This document shows positions 8,407-17,316 of a stretch of DNA of 64,000 nt, piece by piece. The stretch comes from Bacteroidota bacterium (GTDB lineage: Bacteria > Bacteroidota > Bacteroidia > Chitinophagales > Chitinophagaceae): positions 1 through 64,000 of the forward strand of contig JAEZGI010000018.1 in NCBI GenBank assembly GCA_023416995.1, given 5' to 3'. The position numbers and the translations under genes are program-made. Each line of letters starts with the position of its first letter. The first letter of the stretch is position 1. The notes beneath the pieces are model-generated. The model was not told the DNA's origin, ran no database searches, and was given only the letters and a program-made list of their open reading frames with translations.

Positions 8407-9360
8407 TTAAGCTTTTGTTTCTTCTTCTGCCTGTATTTGCTGAGCGGTTTCGTCAACCGGCCAGGCGTCCTCCTGGCTTTTGTTTCTTGTAAAGAATTTT
8501 CTAAGAAAGGCACCAATACCCACAACACCGATCGCAATCAATTTCCAGAACTTCAGCAAAAAGACCAGCACTCCGGCTTTTGCCAGCATTTTGCCCGCTA
8601 CCAGCCCACCGATGGTCCAGGCTGCTACCTGGTCAACCTCAGGGTTGAAATCCTTGTAAGCATTTCCTTCTGTAAATTTTGGCATTTGCAACAATTCAGG
8701 GATCACCGCTTTTACATCTGCCAGCTCGTTCATGGACGATACGGCGTTAAGATTAAGGATGCCGTTCCTGCCGAGCAGCATGAGCGTATAGTTCAAAGTA
8801 TTTTCTTCTTCACCTTCAACCCGCAGATTTTTTGCCCAGTGCAAAGTTTTATTGGAAGCGTCATAATAAGGTTTGGCGGCCCAACCAACCACATCCATTG
8901 TAGATATTCCCGCTTCCTTGCGACGGGCATTCGCTTCAATTCCATCCTCCTGCATCTCTTTAAGGATTTCGTCGTAATCAATCGATTCAACATCATCATC
9001 TTTTACATAACCCATTGCATCATAAGAAATGATGAATGCAAATGAATTTTCAGTAAACGGGTCTGCGTCTGCCGGGAACAACGTTCCAAGTATACCTGCC
9101 TGCGGAAGATTACCCCAAAGGTCCTCCACTATAAATTTGCTTTGTTCAGCATCAAGAAATTTGAATTTTTCGGGTACGTTGAGTTCAGCTATACCACCCG
9201 CAAGTTTCACATTGCCGGTCTGATAACGTAAAGCTCCCTTTACAGAATCAACATAATTCATCAATGATTTTGAGAATTCAGCAGAGTCGGTGTCAGTTTG
9301 GCCAATGAGAAAATTGCATACAAAAAGTGCGAGGGCACCTGCAAAGAAGCCTTTAAGCAT
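8407..9360 (-). CDS. DUF2167 family membrane protein
   Basis: A 317-residue exported membrane protein of unknown function. An N-terminal signal segment (MLKGFFAGALALFVCNFLIG) is followed by a large extracytoplasmic region and one or two membrane segments near residues 260-295 (AGVLVFLLKFWKLIAIGVVG). The tail is basic then acidic. The pattern of DUF2167 is visible, including LNVPEKFKFLDAEQSKFIVEDLWG near residues 57-80, DPFTENSFAFIISYDAMGYVKDDD, and GWAAKPYYDASNKTLHWAKNL. It is convergent with hom across a shared terminator. It lies downstream of thrC with a 115-base gap and no clear terminator between them, so read-through from the thr operon is possible. No function should be inferred. Confidence 0.82.
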   Translation of the reverse strand: MLKGFFAGALALFVCNFLIGQTDTDSAEFSKSLMNYVDSVKGALRYQTGNVKLAGGIAELNVPEKFKFLDAEQSKFIVEDLWGNLPQAGILGTLFPADADPFTENSFAFIISYDAMGYVKDDDVESIDYDEILKEMQEDGIEANARRKEAGISTMDVVGWAAKPYYDASNKTLHWAKNLRVEGEEENTLNYTLMLLGRNGILNLNAVSSMNELADVKAVIPELLQMPKFTEGNAYKDFNPEVDQVAAWTIGGLVAGKMLAKAGVLVFLLKFWKLIAIGVVGIGAFLRKFFTRNKSQEDAWPVDETAQQIQAEEETKA

Positions 9361-9474
9361 GTTAGATAAGGTTTAGGTTTGGCTTCCCAAAATGCGAAAT
9401 AAAAAGGTATGCTCAAAGAAAACGCTTAGTTATTTTGAGAAAATACCGGTTCGCCACTAAGCACAACCACTTAT

Positions 9475-10767
9475 CTATGCCATGAGATATGCCCTGAAAG
9501 CCTCGTAATCGGCGGATATCTCTGTTGCCTGTTTAGGCTTCCCTGTTAATGCACTGATCGCATCGGGCAAGGGTATCGTTGATTTAATCACCGGCTCAAC
9601 CACATCATAAAATTTAACCGGGTGAGCAGTTTCAAGAAAAAACCCTTTCGATCCCGGGTGCTTCTGTAAATAATCCTGTAAAGCTATATATCCTACCGCT
9701 CCATGAGGATCGAGAAGATACGATTGTTCCCGGTGCACTGTTGCAATAATCGCTCGCGTTTGATCATCGGTGATACTATATGAGCTTAACATTTGTGCAA
9801 GGGATTTGTGTTGCTGATCAAACAGTTCCAGTATCCGTACAAAATTGCTTGGGTGACCAACATCCATAGCATTGCTGATGGTAGGGACCGCCTGTCGTGG
9901 TTCGTACACGCCGGTTTGGAGATAACCCGACACGCTGTCGTTCGCATTACATGCTGCAATAAAATGCTGCACGGGTAAACCAGATTTGTTAGCCAGCAAA
10001 CCAGCACAGATATTACCAAAGTTGCCACTCGGCACTGCAATAACTGGTGGATGTTCCGATTGCCACTGTTGGGCTGCAAAGAAATAATAAAGCTGCTGGG
10101 GCAACCACCTGGCTACGTTGATTGAATTAGCAGATGTAAGAAACCGTCGTTTTGCGACGTCAGCATCTGTAAAAGCCTGTTTAACCAGGCGCTGGCAATC
10201 ATCAAAATTACCTTCAACCTCTAAAGCGGTAATGTTCCTGCCCCAGGTAGTTAATTGAAGTTCCTGCACCTTGCTTACCTTACCTGAAGGGTAAAGGATG
10301 ATCACATCAACTCCTTCTACTCCCGCAAAACCTGCGGCTACTGCCCCACCGGTATCACCGGAGGTAGCAACAAGCACAGTTACCCTGGTATTCAGACTAC
10401 GTGCAAAATAACCGAGACACCTGCTCATAAACCGCGCACCTACATCTTTAAAAGCAAGTGTGGGACCGTGAAACAACTCAAGTGTTGAGATATCATCAGT
10501 TATCGAAACCAACGGGAAATCAAAATTTACGGCTGAAGACGTAATATCCGCAAGCTCAGAAGCTGGTATCAGCTCACCTACATAAGGCTGCATTACATTG
10601 AAGGCTATCTCATCTTTTGAAAACGTTTTGAGACCTTTGATGAAATCGTTCTTAAGAACAGGGATCGTTTCCGGGAAATATAACCCCTTGTCAGGTGCCT
10701 GCCCGTTGATAGTTGCCTGTCTGAAATCAACTGTTGGAGAAGTTCTGTTGGTACTATAGTATAACAT
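9475..10767 (-). CDS. thrC: Threonine synthase
   Basis: PLP enzyme that converts O-phosphohomoserine to threonine. At 430 residues it has the size of the bacterial ThrC form. The PLP lysine is in FHGPTLAFKDVGARF (about residue 110), and the glycine-rich phosphate loop is in VATSGDTGGAVAAGF. It is the last gene of thrA-thrB-thrC, 23 bases after thrB, and so is under the Thr/Ile leader upstream of thrA. Its product also feeds isoleucine synthesis through IlvA, encoded at 33446. Confidence 0.96.
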   Translation of the reverse strand: MLYYSTNRTSPTVDFRQATINGQAPDKGLYFPETIPVLKNDFIKGLKTFSKDEIAFNVMQPYVGELIPASELADITSSAVNFDFPLVSITDDISTLELFHGPTLAFKDVGARFMSRCLGYFARSLNTRVTVLVATSGDTGGAVAAGFAGVEGVDVIILYPSGKVSKVQELQLTTWGRNITALEVEGNFDDCQRLVKQAFTDADVAKRRFLTSANSINVARWLPQQLYYFFAAQQWQSEHPPVIAVPSGNFGNICAGLLANKSGLPVQHFIAACNANDSVSGYLQTGVYEPRQAVPTISNAMDVGHPSNFVRILELFDQQHKSLAQMLSSYSITDDQTRAIIATVHREQSYLLDPHGAVGYIALQDYLQKHPGSKGFFLETAHPVKFYDVVEPVIKSTIPLPDAISALTGKPKQATEISADYEAFRAYLMA

Positions 10768-10790
10768 GAAATATTTTGTTTGAACTGAGA

Positions 10791-11717
10791 TTAATGAGAT
10801 TCCAGCACACGCACCCCGCTGCTGTTAATTGTGGTAACATAGGTTTTATGATCGATGCCGATCCGCGTGTATATGGAAGACATGATTTTCTCTACTTCTT
10901 CCGCAGTGTTTCTAAATTCACTTAACATAAAGATGGAAGGACCAGAACCCGATATACCACCGCCCAATGCGCCTGCAGCTATACATTCTTTTTTCACCTC
11001 ATCAAATCCTGGTATCAATATACTCCTGACGGGTTCAATGATCACATCTTCGAGGGAACGTGCTATTAATGGCAGATCGTTTTTCATAAAACCTGCTACC
11101 AGTCCGGCGATGTTGCCCCATTGTCTTATGGCATTTTTCAGTAACACTTCTTTTCTTAATATCTGTCTTGCATCAGAGGTCTTTACTTCAATCTGTGGAT
11201 GTACAACAGTGACAAATAATTTAGGCGCTGCCAGGGGAACTATATCAAGTGGAAATATTGAACGGATCAGCGTTACACCACCATAGATACATGGCGTTAT
11301 ATTATCTGCGTGTTTCACTCCTGAAGCCAGCTTTTCGCCGTTCATGGCAAAACGAACAAGATCTTCATTAGTGAACCTGTTACCTAATAAATGGTTAGCT
11401 GCAACCACTGCTCCCGCCGAACTTGCTGCGCTGGAACCCAGACCGCTGCCAGGTTTTATCCTTTTCGAAATTGTAAGGTCGAATCCGGGGTTATCGTCGC
11501 ATTCAGCCATCAGTGCCAGCAAAGCAGCACCCGAAACATTTTTTGATGGCTCAGTTGGCAGATTATAATCGTCGTTGTGTTGAATCGTTAATGTGCCTGT
11601 GTTGTTTAACCGGCATTCCATAATATCACCCGGGTCCTCAAGTGCAAGCCCGAGTATATCAAAGCCACAAACCAGGTTGGCGATGGTGGCTGGTGCCAAA
11701 ACTTTTACATATTCCAT
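10791..11717 (-). CDS. thrB: Homoserine kinase
   Basis: GHMP-family kinase that phosphorylates homoserine with ATP. The ATP-binding motif PGSGLGSSAASSAG lies around residues 88-101. The N-terminus VLAPATIANLVCGFDILGLAL and the C-terminal GALGGGISGSGPSIFML (GHMP motif 3) are typical of ThrB. The length of 308 residues is normal. It sits 30 bases after thrA and 23 bases before thrC, in the classical operon order. Confidence 0.96.
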   Translation of the reverse strand: MEYVKVLAPATIANLVCGFDILGLALEDPGDIMECRLNNTGTLTIQHNDDYNLPTEPSKNVSGAALLALMAECDDNPGFDLTISKRIKPGSGLGSSAASSAGAVVAANHLLGNRFTNEDLVRFAMNGEKLASGVKHADNITPCIYGGVTLIRSIFPLDIVPLAAPKLFVTVVHPQIEVKTSDARQILRKEVLLKNAIRQWGNIAGLVAGFMKNDLPLIARSLEDVIIEPVRSILIPGFDEVKKECIAAGALGGGISGSGPSIFMLSEFRNTAEEVEKIMSSIYTRIGIDHKTYVTTINSSGVRVLESH

Positions 11718-11747
11718 GATAGCAGTTCAGTTAGTTAGTATTAGTGC

Positions 11748-14204
11748 TTATGAACGGGCTGCGCGAATAATGTCTGCAAACACGCCGGAAGCCGTAACCT
11801 CTGCACCCGCGCCTGCGCCTTTAATCACCAGTGGCTGCTCTACATACCGGTTGGTATAAAACAATACCACGTTGTCCTTTCCATACAAATGGTACAGATC
11901 ATGTTCAGGACCTATGTGTTGTAACCCCACGGATGCTTTTCCATTTTCATATTGCGCCACAAACTTAAGTTTCTTACCTGCAGAGGAAGCAGCATTGAAT
12001 AAGGATTTGAAGTGCGCTTCTTCTTTTTCCATTTGTTTGTAAAAATGCGCCACATCGCCCTCCATACAGGACGCCGGCATAAAGGTATTGTTAGAGATAT
12101 CACTCATCTCAAGATGCTCTCCCGCTTCACGTGCGAGGATCATGATTTTACGCATCACATCCATGCCGCTCAGATCCAGCCGTGGATCAGGTTCTGTATA
12201 TCCTTCTTCCTGTGCCTGTTTTACTACTTCAGCAAAAGAACGCTCACCGTTATAGTGATTAAATACAAAATTCAATGTGCCACTCAACACGGCCTGGATC
12301 CGGTTTACAGTGTCGCCGCTGCGCAACAGATCGTTCAGGGTACCGATAACAGGCAAACCTGCTCCCACGTTGGTTTCAAAAAGGAACTGCGCATTGAAAT
12401 CACCCGCAAGTTCTTTTAACGATTTATAATAGCTGTATGAAGACGAACACGCAACTTTATTACATGCAACGACAGAAATGCTTTTCTGAAGCAGTTGATC
12501 GTATTTTGAAGCAAGCGTTTCATTTGCCGTAACATCCGCAAACACTGAATTTCGCAGATTTTTAGAATGAATAGTTTTGATGAATGCGTCCAGTTCCATC
12601 GGTTGTCCATTCTCCAACGCTTCTTTCCATGAGTTGAGTGTTATACCTTCATCATTAAAAACCATCTTCCGGCTGTTAGCTATTCCAATAACGCGCACCT
12701 GTAACCGAAGATGTTGCTGCAGGTAGGCTTGTTGTTGCTGTAATTGCGCAAGCAGCCTGCTGCCGACGTTTCCAACTCCTGCAATAAACAGGTTGAGTTG
12801 TTTATATGTGGTCTCAAAAAAATCTTCGTGCAGTACGTTGATCGTTTTTTTAACATCTGTAGCTGCAATCACAGCCGAAATATTTCTTTCAGACGAACCT
12901 TGTGCAATTGCGCGCACGTTCACCCCGTTTCGCCCCATGGCGCTGAACATTTTGCCGCTGGTGCCCGGGTGACTTTTCATGTTATCGCCTACCAGCGCCA
13001 CTATCGCCAATCCTTTTTCTACAACAAGCGGTTCAACCTTGCCGGTTTCTATTTCAAAAGAAAATGCCCTGTCCACCGCATTTTTTGCTTTGCTGGAATT
13101 CACTTCGTCGATGCCGACACATATTGAATGTTCAGAAGAACTTTGCGTTATAAGTATGACGTTGATCTTTTCATTTGCAAGGGCTTCAAACAAACGTTTT
13201 GAAAAACCCGGAATCCCGACCATTCCGCTGCCTTCGAGACTGACCAGTGCCACATTGTTGACACTGGAGATGCCGCGTATATTTTTGCCGTTTGATAAAG
13301 TTACTTTTTCGATAAGCGTACCCGCATCGCCGGGTGCAAACGTATTTTTGATCCACACTGGTATGTTCTTAGACATTACCGGCTGAATTGTGGGAGGATA
13401 AATCACCTTCGCACCAAAATGTGAAAGTTCCATAGCCTCCTGGTAGGAGATCTGGCTGATCACTTTAGCATTAGATACCAGTCTTGGATCAGCAGTCATC
13501 ATTCCTGAAACATCTGTCCATATCTCTACCTTGGTTGCATCAACGGCCGCAGCAATGATCGCTGCCGTATAATCGGATCCGCCTCTTCCGAGGGTTGTGG
13601 TAACACCCTGTACATCTGAAGCGATAAACCCCGGCACCACCACAACGGCCGACTTCACGCCGGCAACAAAATCCTGGACCTTTTGTCGTGTTGCCTGCAG
13701 GTCAGGCACTGCGTAACCGAAGGTGGAATCTGTTTGAATTAATGTTCTTGAATCTTTCCACTCGCTGTTAACACCCATGGCGGAAAGCCTGGCCGAAACT
13801 ATTCTTGACGATATCAGTTCACCGTAACTTACTATACGATCAAGTGTCCGTGGCGATAATTCGCCCAACCGGAACACGCCATTACAGATATCTTCCAGTT
13901 CGTTACTCATCGTTTTCACAAAACTTAATACGCCGCTTTGTTTATCAACGGGTAAAAGAGCTTTTACGGCATCAAGATGTCTTTGTTCTACCTCGGTAAG
14001 CTTATCCTGATACGACTCCTGTCCCAGTGCCGCAGCCTTACCAGCAGCAATAAGGATATCTGTAACACCACCAAAAGCGGAAAGAACAAGGAAACAAACG
14101 GGAGTATTGGTTTGCTCCTGAACACAATTATGAACAATGGCAGCAACCTTATTGATATTTTCAGCGTTAGCTACAGAACTGCCGCCAAACTTTAAAACCT
14201 GCAT
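11748..14204 (-). CDS. thrA: Bifunctional aspartate kinase / homoserine dehydrogenase I
   Basis: First and third steps of the aspartate family pathway on one chain of 818 residues, the same size as E. coli ThrA. The aspartokinase domain begins with LKFGGSSVANAENI (residues 4-17) and carries the SDYTAAIIAAAV active region. ACT regulatory segments lie around residues 310-450, including GISSVNNVALVSLEGSGMVG. The homoserine dehydrogenase domain starts near residue 465 with FIAGVGNVGSRLL and ends with DIIRAARS. Threonine feedback through the ACT domains is usual for this fusion. Transcription is also predicted to be attenuated by the leader peptide at 14295-14378. The intermediate enzyme, aspartate-semialdehyde dehydrogenase, is not in the window. 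Confidence 0.97.
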   Translation of the reverse strand: MQVLKFGGSSVANAENINKVAAIVHNCVQEQTNTPVCFLVLSAFGGVTDILIAAGKAAALGQESYQDKLTEVEQRHLDAVKALLPVDKQSGVLSFVKTMSNELEDICNGVFRLGELSPRTLDRIVSYGELISSRIVSARLSAMGVNSEWKDSRTLIQTDSTFGYAVPDLQATRQKVQDFVAGVKSAVVVVPGFIASDVQGVTTTLGRGGSDYTAAIIAAAVDATKVEIWTDVSGMMTADPRLVSNAKVISQISYQEAMELSHFGAKVIYPPTIQPVMSKNIPVWIKNTFAPGDAGTLIEKVTLSNGKNIRGISSVNNVALVSLEGSGMVGIPGFSKRLFEALANEKINVILITQSSSEHSICVGIDEVNSSKAKNAVDRAFSFEIETGKVEPLVVEKGLAIVALVGDNMKSHPGTSGKMFSAMGRNGVNVRAIAQGSSERNISAVIAATDVKKTINVLHEDFFETTYKQLNLFIAGVGNVGSRLLAQLQQQQAYLQQHLRLQVRVIGIANSRKMVFNDEGITLNSWKEALENGQPMELDAFIKTIHSKNLRNSVFADVTANETLASKYDQLLQKSISVVACNKVACSSSYSYYKSLKELAGDFNAQFLFETNVGAGLPVIGTLNDLLRSGDTVNRIQAVLSGTLNFVFNHYNGERSFAEVVKQAQEEGYTEPDPRLDLSGMDVMRKIMILAREAGEHLEMSDISNNTFMPASCMEGDVAHFYKQMEKEEAHFKSLFNAASSAGKKLKFVAQYENGKASVGLQHIGPEHDLYHLYGKDNVVLFYTNRYVEQPLVIKGAGAGAEVTASGVFADIIRAARS

Positions 14205-14287
14205 AGAAAGATGTTTAATAAATACAATGTATGATACGAACCGAATCGGGAAAACAGCCAGGGGCCCAGTGGATGATATGAAATTTT

Positions 14288-14306
14288 ACAACCCTTAACG
14301 GGTTGT
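14288..14306 (-). promoter_or_regulatory. Hairpin overlapping the end of the thr leader peptide
   Basis: ACAACCC and GGGTTGT form a 7-bp stem whose 5-base loop contains the leader's stop codon. The 5' arm on the minus strand is made of the last Thr codons, so ribosome position over these codons decides whether the hairpin forms. No T run follows, so this is more likely a pause or anti-attenuator helix than the terminator itself. I could not find a convincing terminator between here and thrA. Confidence 0.55.
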
Positions 14307-14378
14307 AATGGTAATAATAATGGAAGATGCTACGCTTGTAGCGCCGGTGAAAGAGTTGATATGTGCTGTAGTTAGCAT
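14295..14378 (-). CDS. thrL: thr operon leader peptide (27 aa, Thr/Ile-rich)
   Basis: A short reading frame from ATG 14378 to TAA 14295, ending 90 bases before thrA. It encodes 27 residues that begin MLTTAHINS and end SSIIITITTR. Seven are Thr and five are Ile, with a run IIITITT just before the stop. This is the hallmark of an attenuation leader that senses charged tRNA-Thr and tRNA-Ile, as in E. coli thrL. It is followed by, and overlaps, a hairpin at 14288-14306. The composition in front of exactly this operon makes chance unlikely; translation itself is inferred. Confidence 0.85.
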   Translation of the reverse strand: MLTTAHINSFTGATSVASSIIITITTR

Positions 14379-14432
14379 GAATTGGATGCCGAAGATAATA
14401 ACCGTTTCTGAATTAACAAGTGTTAGTTTGCA

Positions 14433-14440
14433 GAAATTTA
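14433..14440 (-). promoter_or_regulatory. Possible -7 element for the thr operon
   Basis: Minus strand reads TAAATTTC, one base off TAnnTTTG, about 55 bases before the leader ATG. A TTC lies 21 bases upstream in place of TTG. Weak match; included because its position suits a leader transcript. Confidence 0.3.
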
Positions 14441-14598
14441 AAAAAGTCTACCAGTTGAGTTGAATAAGCTACATCGGGCTACTGTGGCAGGATACGGAGG
14501 ATTGATACCGCAAACAAGTTATCAATTCGAAAATTTCATCTATTTTCATACCGCTAGCTGCCATACCAACCAACGAAAAAAGAATAAATATTTACGCA
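14441..14598. other. Upstream regions of thr leader and ppc
   Basis: Non-coding stretch between the thr leader transcript (minus) and the PEP carboxylase start (plus). It must carry the ppc promoter. The best candidate on the plus strand is the TATTTTCA near 14545, a poor match without a clear TTG. No repeat, RNA gene or peptide was recognised. Confidence 0.4.
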
Positions 14599-17175
14599 AT
14601 GGATCATCAGTCATCAAGGGGCTTGCAGCAGTTTAAGAACAACGTCGGTATCAAATTTCAGCTATACAACAGCCTGTTCACTTCTTTACCTTTTCATAGA
14701 ATAGAGAAAACGGGCATCATGCTATCGTTGTTTCTGAATTTCTGCGAAGACGCTTACAAAAAGAAACAAAGTCCCACAGAAATCGTCGAAGAGTTTTTCG
14801 CTAAATACACTTCTCTTAATAAAGAAAAAGATAAGATCGACCTCCTGTTTCGGTTTGTTCAGTATGTTGAACGACAAGTGGTTTTGTTTGATGCACTCGA
14901 AGATGCCGCGTTTCGTGATGTAAATGATATGAGTGGTGTAGGTACACTAAAACATCTGGAATCAGAGGTTATACAAACCAACAAACAGGAACAGCTTGCT
15001 GCGAAACTGAAAGATTTTTCTATACGCATCGTTCTGACTGCGCACCCGACACAATTCTATCCTGGTTCTGTGCTTGGCATCATCAACGATCTGTCGAAGG
15101 GCCTCGCGGAAAACAATGCGAGCCAGATCAACATGTATCTGCAGCAACTGGGTAAAACACCTTTCTTCAACAAACAGAAACCAACACCGTATGATGAAGC
15201 GGTTAGTTTGATCTGGTACCTGGAGAATATCTTCTATAATGCTGCCGGAAAGATCATCACTTTTATCAACAGCCAGTTTCCGCAGGCAATTCCGGCCGAC
15301 AATCCTATCATCGTGATGGGTTTCTGGCCGGGTGGTGACCGGGACGGTAATCCCAATGTACGGGTAGACACCACGCTTAAAGTGGCTAATGCTTTACGCG
15401 AAAGCATTATAAAATGTTATTACCTGGATGTGCGAAGACTTAAACGCAGACTTACCTTCAAAGGCGTCGACACTATTCTTGCAGACCTTGAAAAGCAGTT
15501 ATACAGCAACATTTTTATTCCCGGCCAACGCACAGATATTACCAAAAAGCATATTCTTGATGCCTTAAACGAAATCAGGCAGATCGTTATCTATCAGCAT
15601 AACAATCTTTTCCTCCACCTGGTAGACAACCTTATCAGCAAGGTGCATGTGTTCGGTTTACATTTTGCGTCACTCGATATCAGGCAGGAGAGTTCTGTAC
15701 ATGGCAGGGTGCTGGAAGAAATCGCGCAAAAAGAAAACCTGCTGCCAAAAGACTATTCAAAACAAACCAGCGAACAGAAACTAAAAATCTTAACGGGTCT
15801 TAGTGCGTCAGCGAATCCTGATTTGTATGAAGACATAGTACAGGACACTTTGCTTACCATTGCTGCCGTAAAAGAAATACAGGAATACAATGGAGTAGAT
15901 GGTTGCAACCGGTATGTTATCAGCCAGTGTAACAGCGCCCTGAATGTAATTGAGGTTTATGCTTTGTTTATTTTGTCGGGTTGGAAAAAAGAAGCGCTTC
16001 CTATCGATATCGTTCCATTGTTTGAGACCGTTGAAGATCTGCGTCAGGCGCCGGCCATCATGAGTTCCTTATATAAGGATCCGGTTTACAGGGAGCATCT
16101 CCGCCGCCGCAACATGAAACAGACCATTATGGTTGGTTTCTCCGACGGAACAAAAGATGGCGGCTATCTGATGGCCAACTGGAGCATCTACAAGGCTAAG
16201 GAAGAACTCACAAAGATTTCCCGCCAACATGAAATAGATGTAGTGTTTTTTGACGGTCGTGGTGGCCCGCCTGCACGGGGCGGTGGTAAAACACATAAGT
16301 TTTATGCCTCGATGGGAAAAAATATTTCTAATGAAGAAATACAACTCACCATACAGGGGCAAACAGTTAGTTCAAATTTTGGAACCATCGACTCAGCGCA
16401 ATTCAACCTGGAACAACTTATACACGCCGGCATTAGTAACGACCTGTTTTCAACACAGAATATCACCCTGCAGGAAGATGAACATCAGTTGCTGGAGGAT
16501 CTTGCCGTTGAAAGCTTCAAGGCGTACACTGATTTAAAAACGCATCCTGATTTCCTTGATTATCTTTCCAACATAAGTCCGTTACGGTTCTATGGCGAAA
16601 CAAACATCGGCAGTCGCCCCACCAAACGCGGCGGCTCTTCAAAACTTGATCTGAAAGATCTGCGGGCCATCCCCTATGTTGGTGCCTGGAGCCAGATGAA
16701 ACAAAATGTTACGGGTTATTATGGTGTCGGCACCGCATTACAGCAACTTGAAAAAGATGGCCGTATGCCGCAACTGAAGAAGTTGTACCAGGATTCAAGA
16801 TTTTTCAAAACGCTACTTGACAACTGCGAGATGTCGATGAAGAAATGTTATTTCCCGCTCACTGAACATCTTTCTTCGCATAAGCAATACAGTGAGATCT
16901 GGAACCGGATCTTCCAGGAATTTGAGTTGACTCAGAAATATATTTTCATGTTGTCCGGCAAATCGGAACTTATGTCAAACTACCCGGTTGAACAATTATC
17001 GATCCAGGTAAGAGAAAGAATTGTATTGCCGCTCACCACTATTCAGCAATATGCTATTGCGGAAATTCAACGCCAGACGCAGAAGTTTGGCAAACCTCCG
17101 TTGAAGGAGAGTTATGAAAAACTGGTAATCCGTTGTTCGTTTGGTATAATTAACGCGGGCCGCAATTCTGTTTAG
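14599..17175 (+). CDS. ppc: Phosphoenolpyruvate carboxylase (divergent Bacteroidota type)
   Basis: Carboxylates PEP with bicarbonate to oxaloacetate, replenishing the TCA cycle and feeding aspartate. At 858 residues its length is near the usual 880-950. The catalytic His149 is in RIVLTAHPTQ, and GFWPGGDRDGNPNVR (about residue 240) holds the PEP-binding Arg cluster. The second signature, usually FHGRGGxxGRGG, here reads FFDGRGGPPARGGGK (about residues 549-563), with Asp in place of the conserved His. The KDGGYLMANW segment replaces the usual KDAG. The C-terminus ends RNSV, where RNTG is common. These look like features of a divergent subgroup rather than decay, because the essential Arg residues remain. 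It is the only plus-strand gene between the thr and glt blocks. Confidence 0.9.
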   Translation: MDHQSSRGLQQFKNNVGIKFQLYNSLFTSLPFHRIEKTGIMLSLFLNFCEDAYKKKQSPTEIVEEFFAKYTSLNKEKDKIDLLFRFVQYVERQVVLFDALEDAAFRDVNDMSGVGTLKHLESEVIQTNKQEQLAAKLKDFSIRIVLTAHPTQFYPGSVLGIINDLSKGLAENNASQINMYLQQLGKTPFFNKQKPTPYDEAVSLIWYLENIFYNAAGKIITFINSQFPQAIPADNPIIVMGFWPGGDRDGNPNVRVDTTLKVANALRESIIKCYYLDVRRLKRRLTFKGVDTILADLEKQLYSNIFIPGQRTDITKKHILDALNEIRQIVIYQHNNLFLHLVDNLISKVHVFGLHFASLDIRQESSVHGRVLEEIAQKENLLPKDYSKQTSEQKLKILTGLSASANPDLYEDIVQDTLLTIAAVKEIQEYNGVDGCNRYVISQCNSALNVIEVYALFILSGWKKEALPIDIVPLFETVEDLRQAPAIMSSLYKDPVYREHLRRRNMKQTIMVGFSDGTKDGGYLMANWSIYKAKEELTKISRQHEIDVVFFDGRGGPPARGGGKTHKFYASMGKNISNEEIQLTIQGQTVSSNFGTIDSAQFNLEQLIHAGISNDLFSTQNITLQEDEHQLLEDLAVESFKAYTDLKTHPDFLDYLSNISPLRFYGETNIGSRPTKRGGSSKLDLKDLRAIPYVGAWSQMKQNVTGYYGVGTALQQLEKDGRMPQLKKLYQDSRFFKTLLDNCEMSMKKCYFPLTEHLSSHKQYSEIWNRIFQEFELTQKYIFMLSGKSELMSNYPVEQLSIQVRERIVLPLTTIQQYAIAEIQRQTQKFGKPPLKESYEKLVIRCSFGIINAGRNSV

Positions 17176-17221
17176 ATGTTGGTTCCATCATTATTATTAA
17201 TTGCATCTTTCTACGCTGAAC

Positions 17222-17246
17222 AAAAAAAAAGCCCGGCGAACCGGGC
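17222..17246 (-). terminator. Terminator of the amtB-porin operon
   Basis: GCCCGG-CGAA-CCGGGC (17231-17246) is a 6-bp GC stem with a tight tetraloop. On the minus strand it is followed by nine T residues (17222-17230). It sits 70 bases downstream of the porin stop codon. Confidence 0.9.
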
Positions 17247-17316
17247 CTCCTCCATCTTTTTGAGTGCATGGAGATGGTAATGAGCGATGTTTTGCAACAA
17301 GCAAAAAATTTGTGGA

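Noticed and set aside
8437..9045. Plus-strand frame of 202 codons opposite the DUF2167 gene
   Set aside because: Antisense to a gene with signal peptide and membrane segments; the translation has no plausible fold.
14205..14287. GC-rich GGGCCC palindrome between the thr leader and thrA as the attenuator terminator
   Set aside because: The self-complementary core leaves no loop and pairing outside it fails after three bases, so a stable terminator is not supported.
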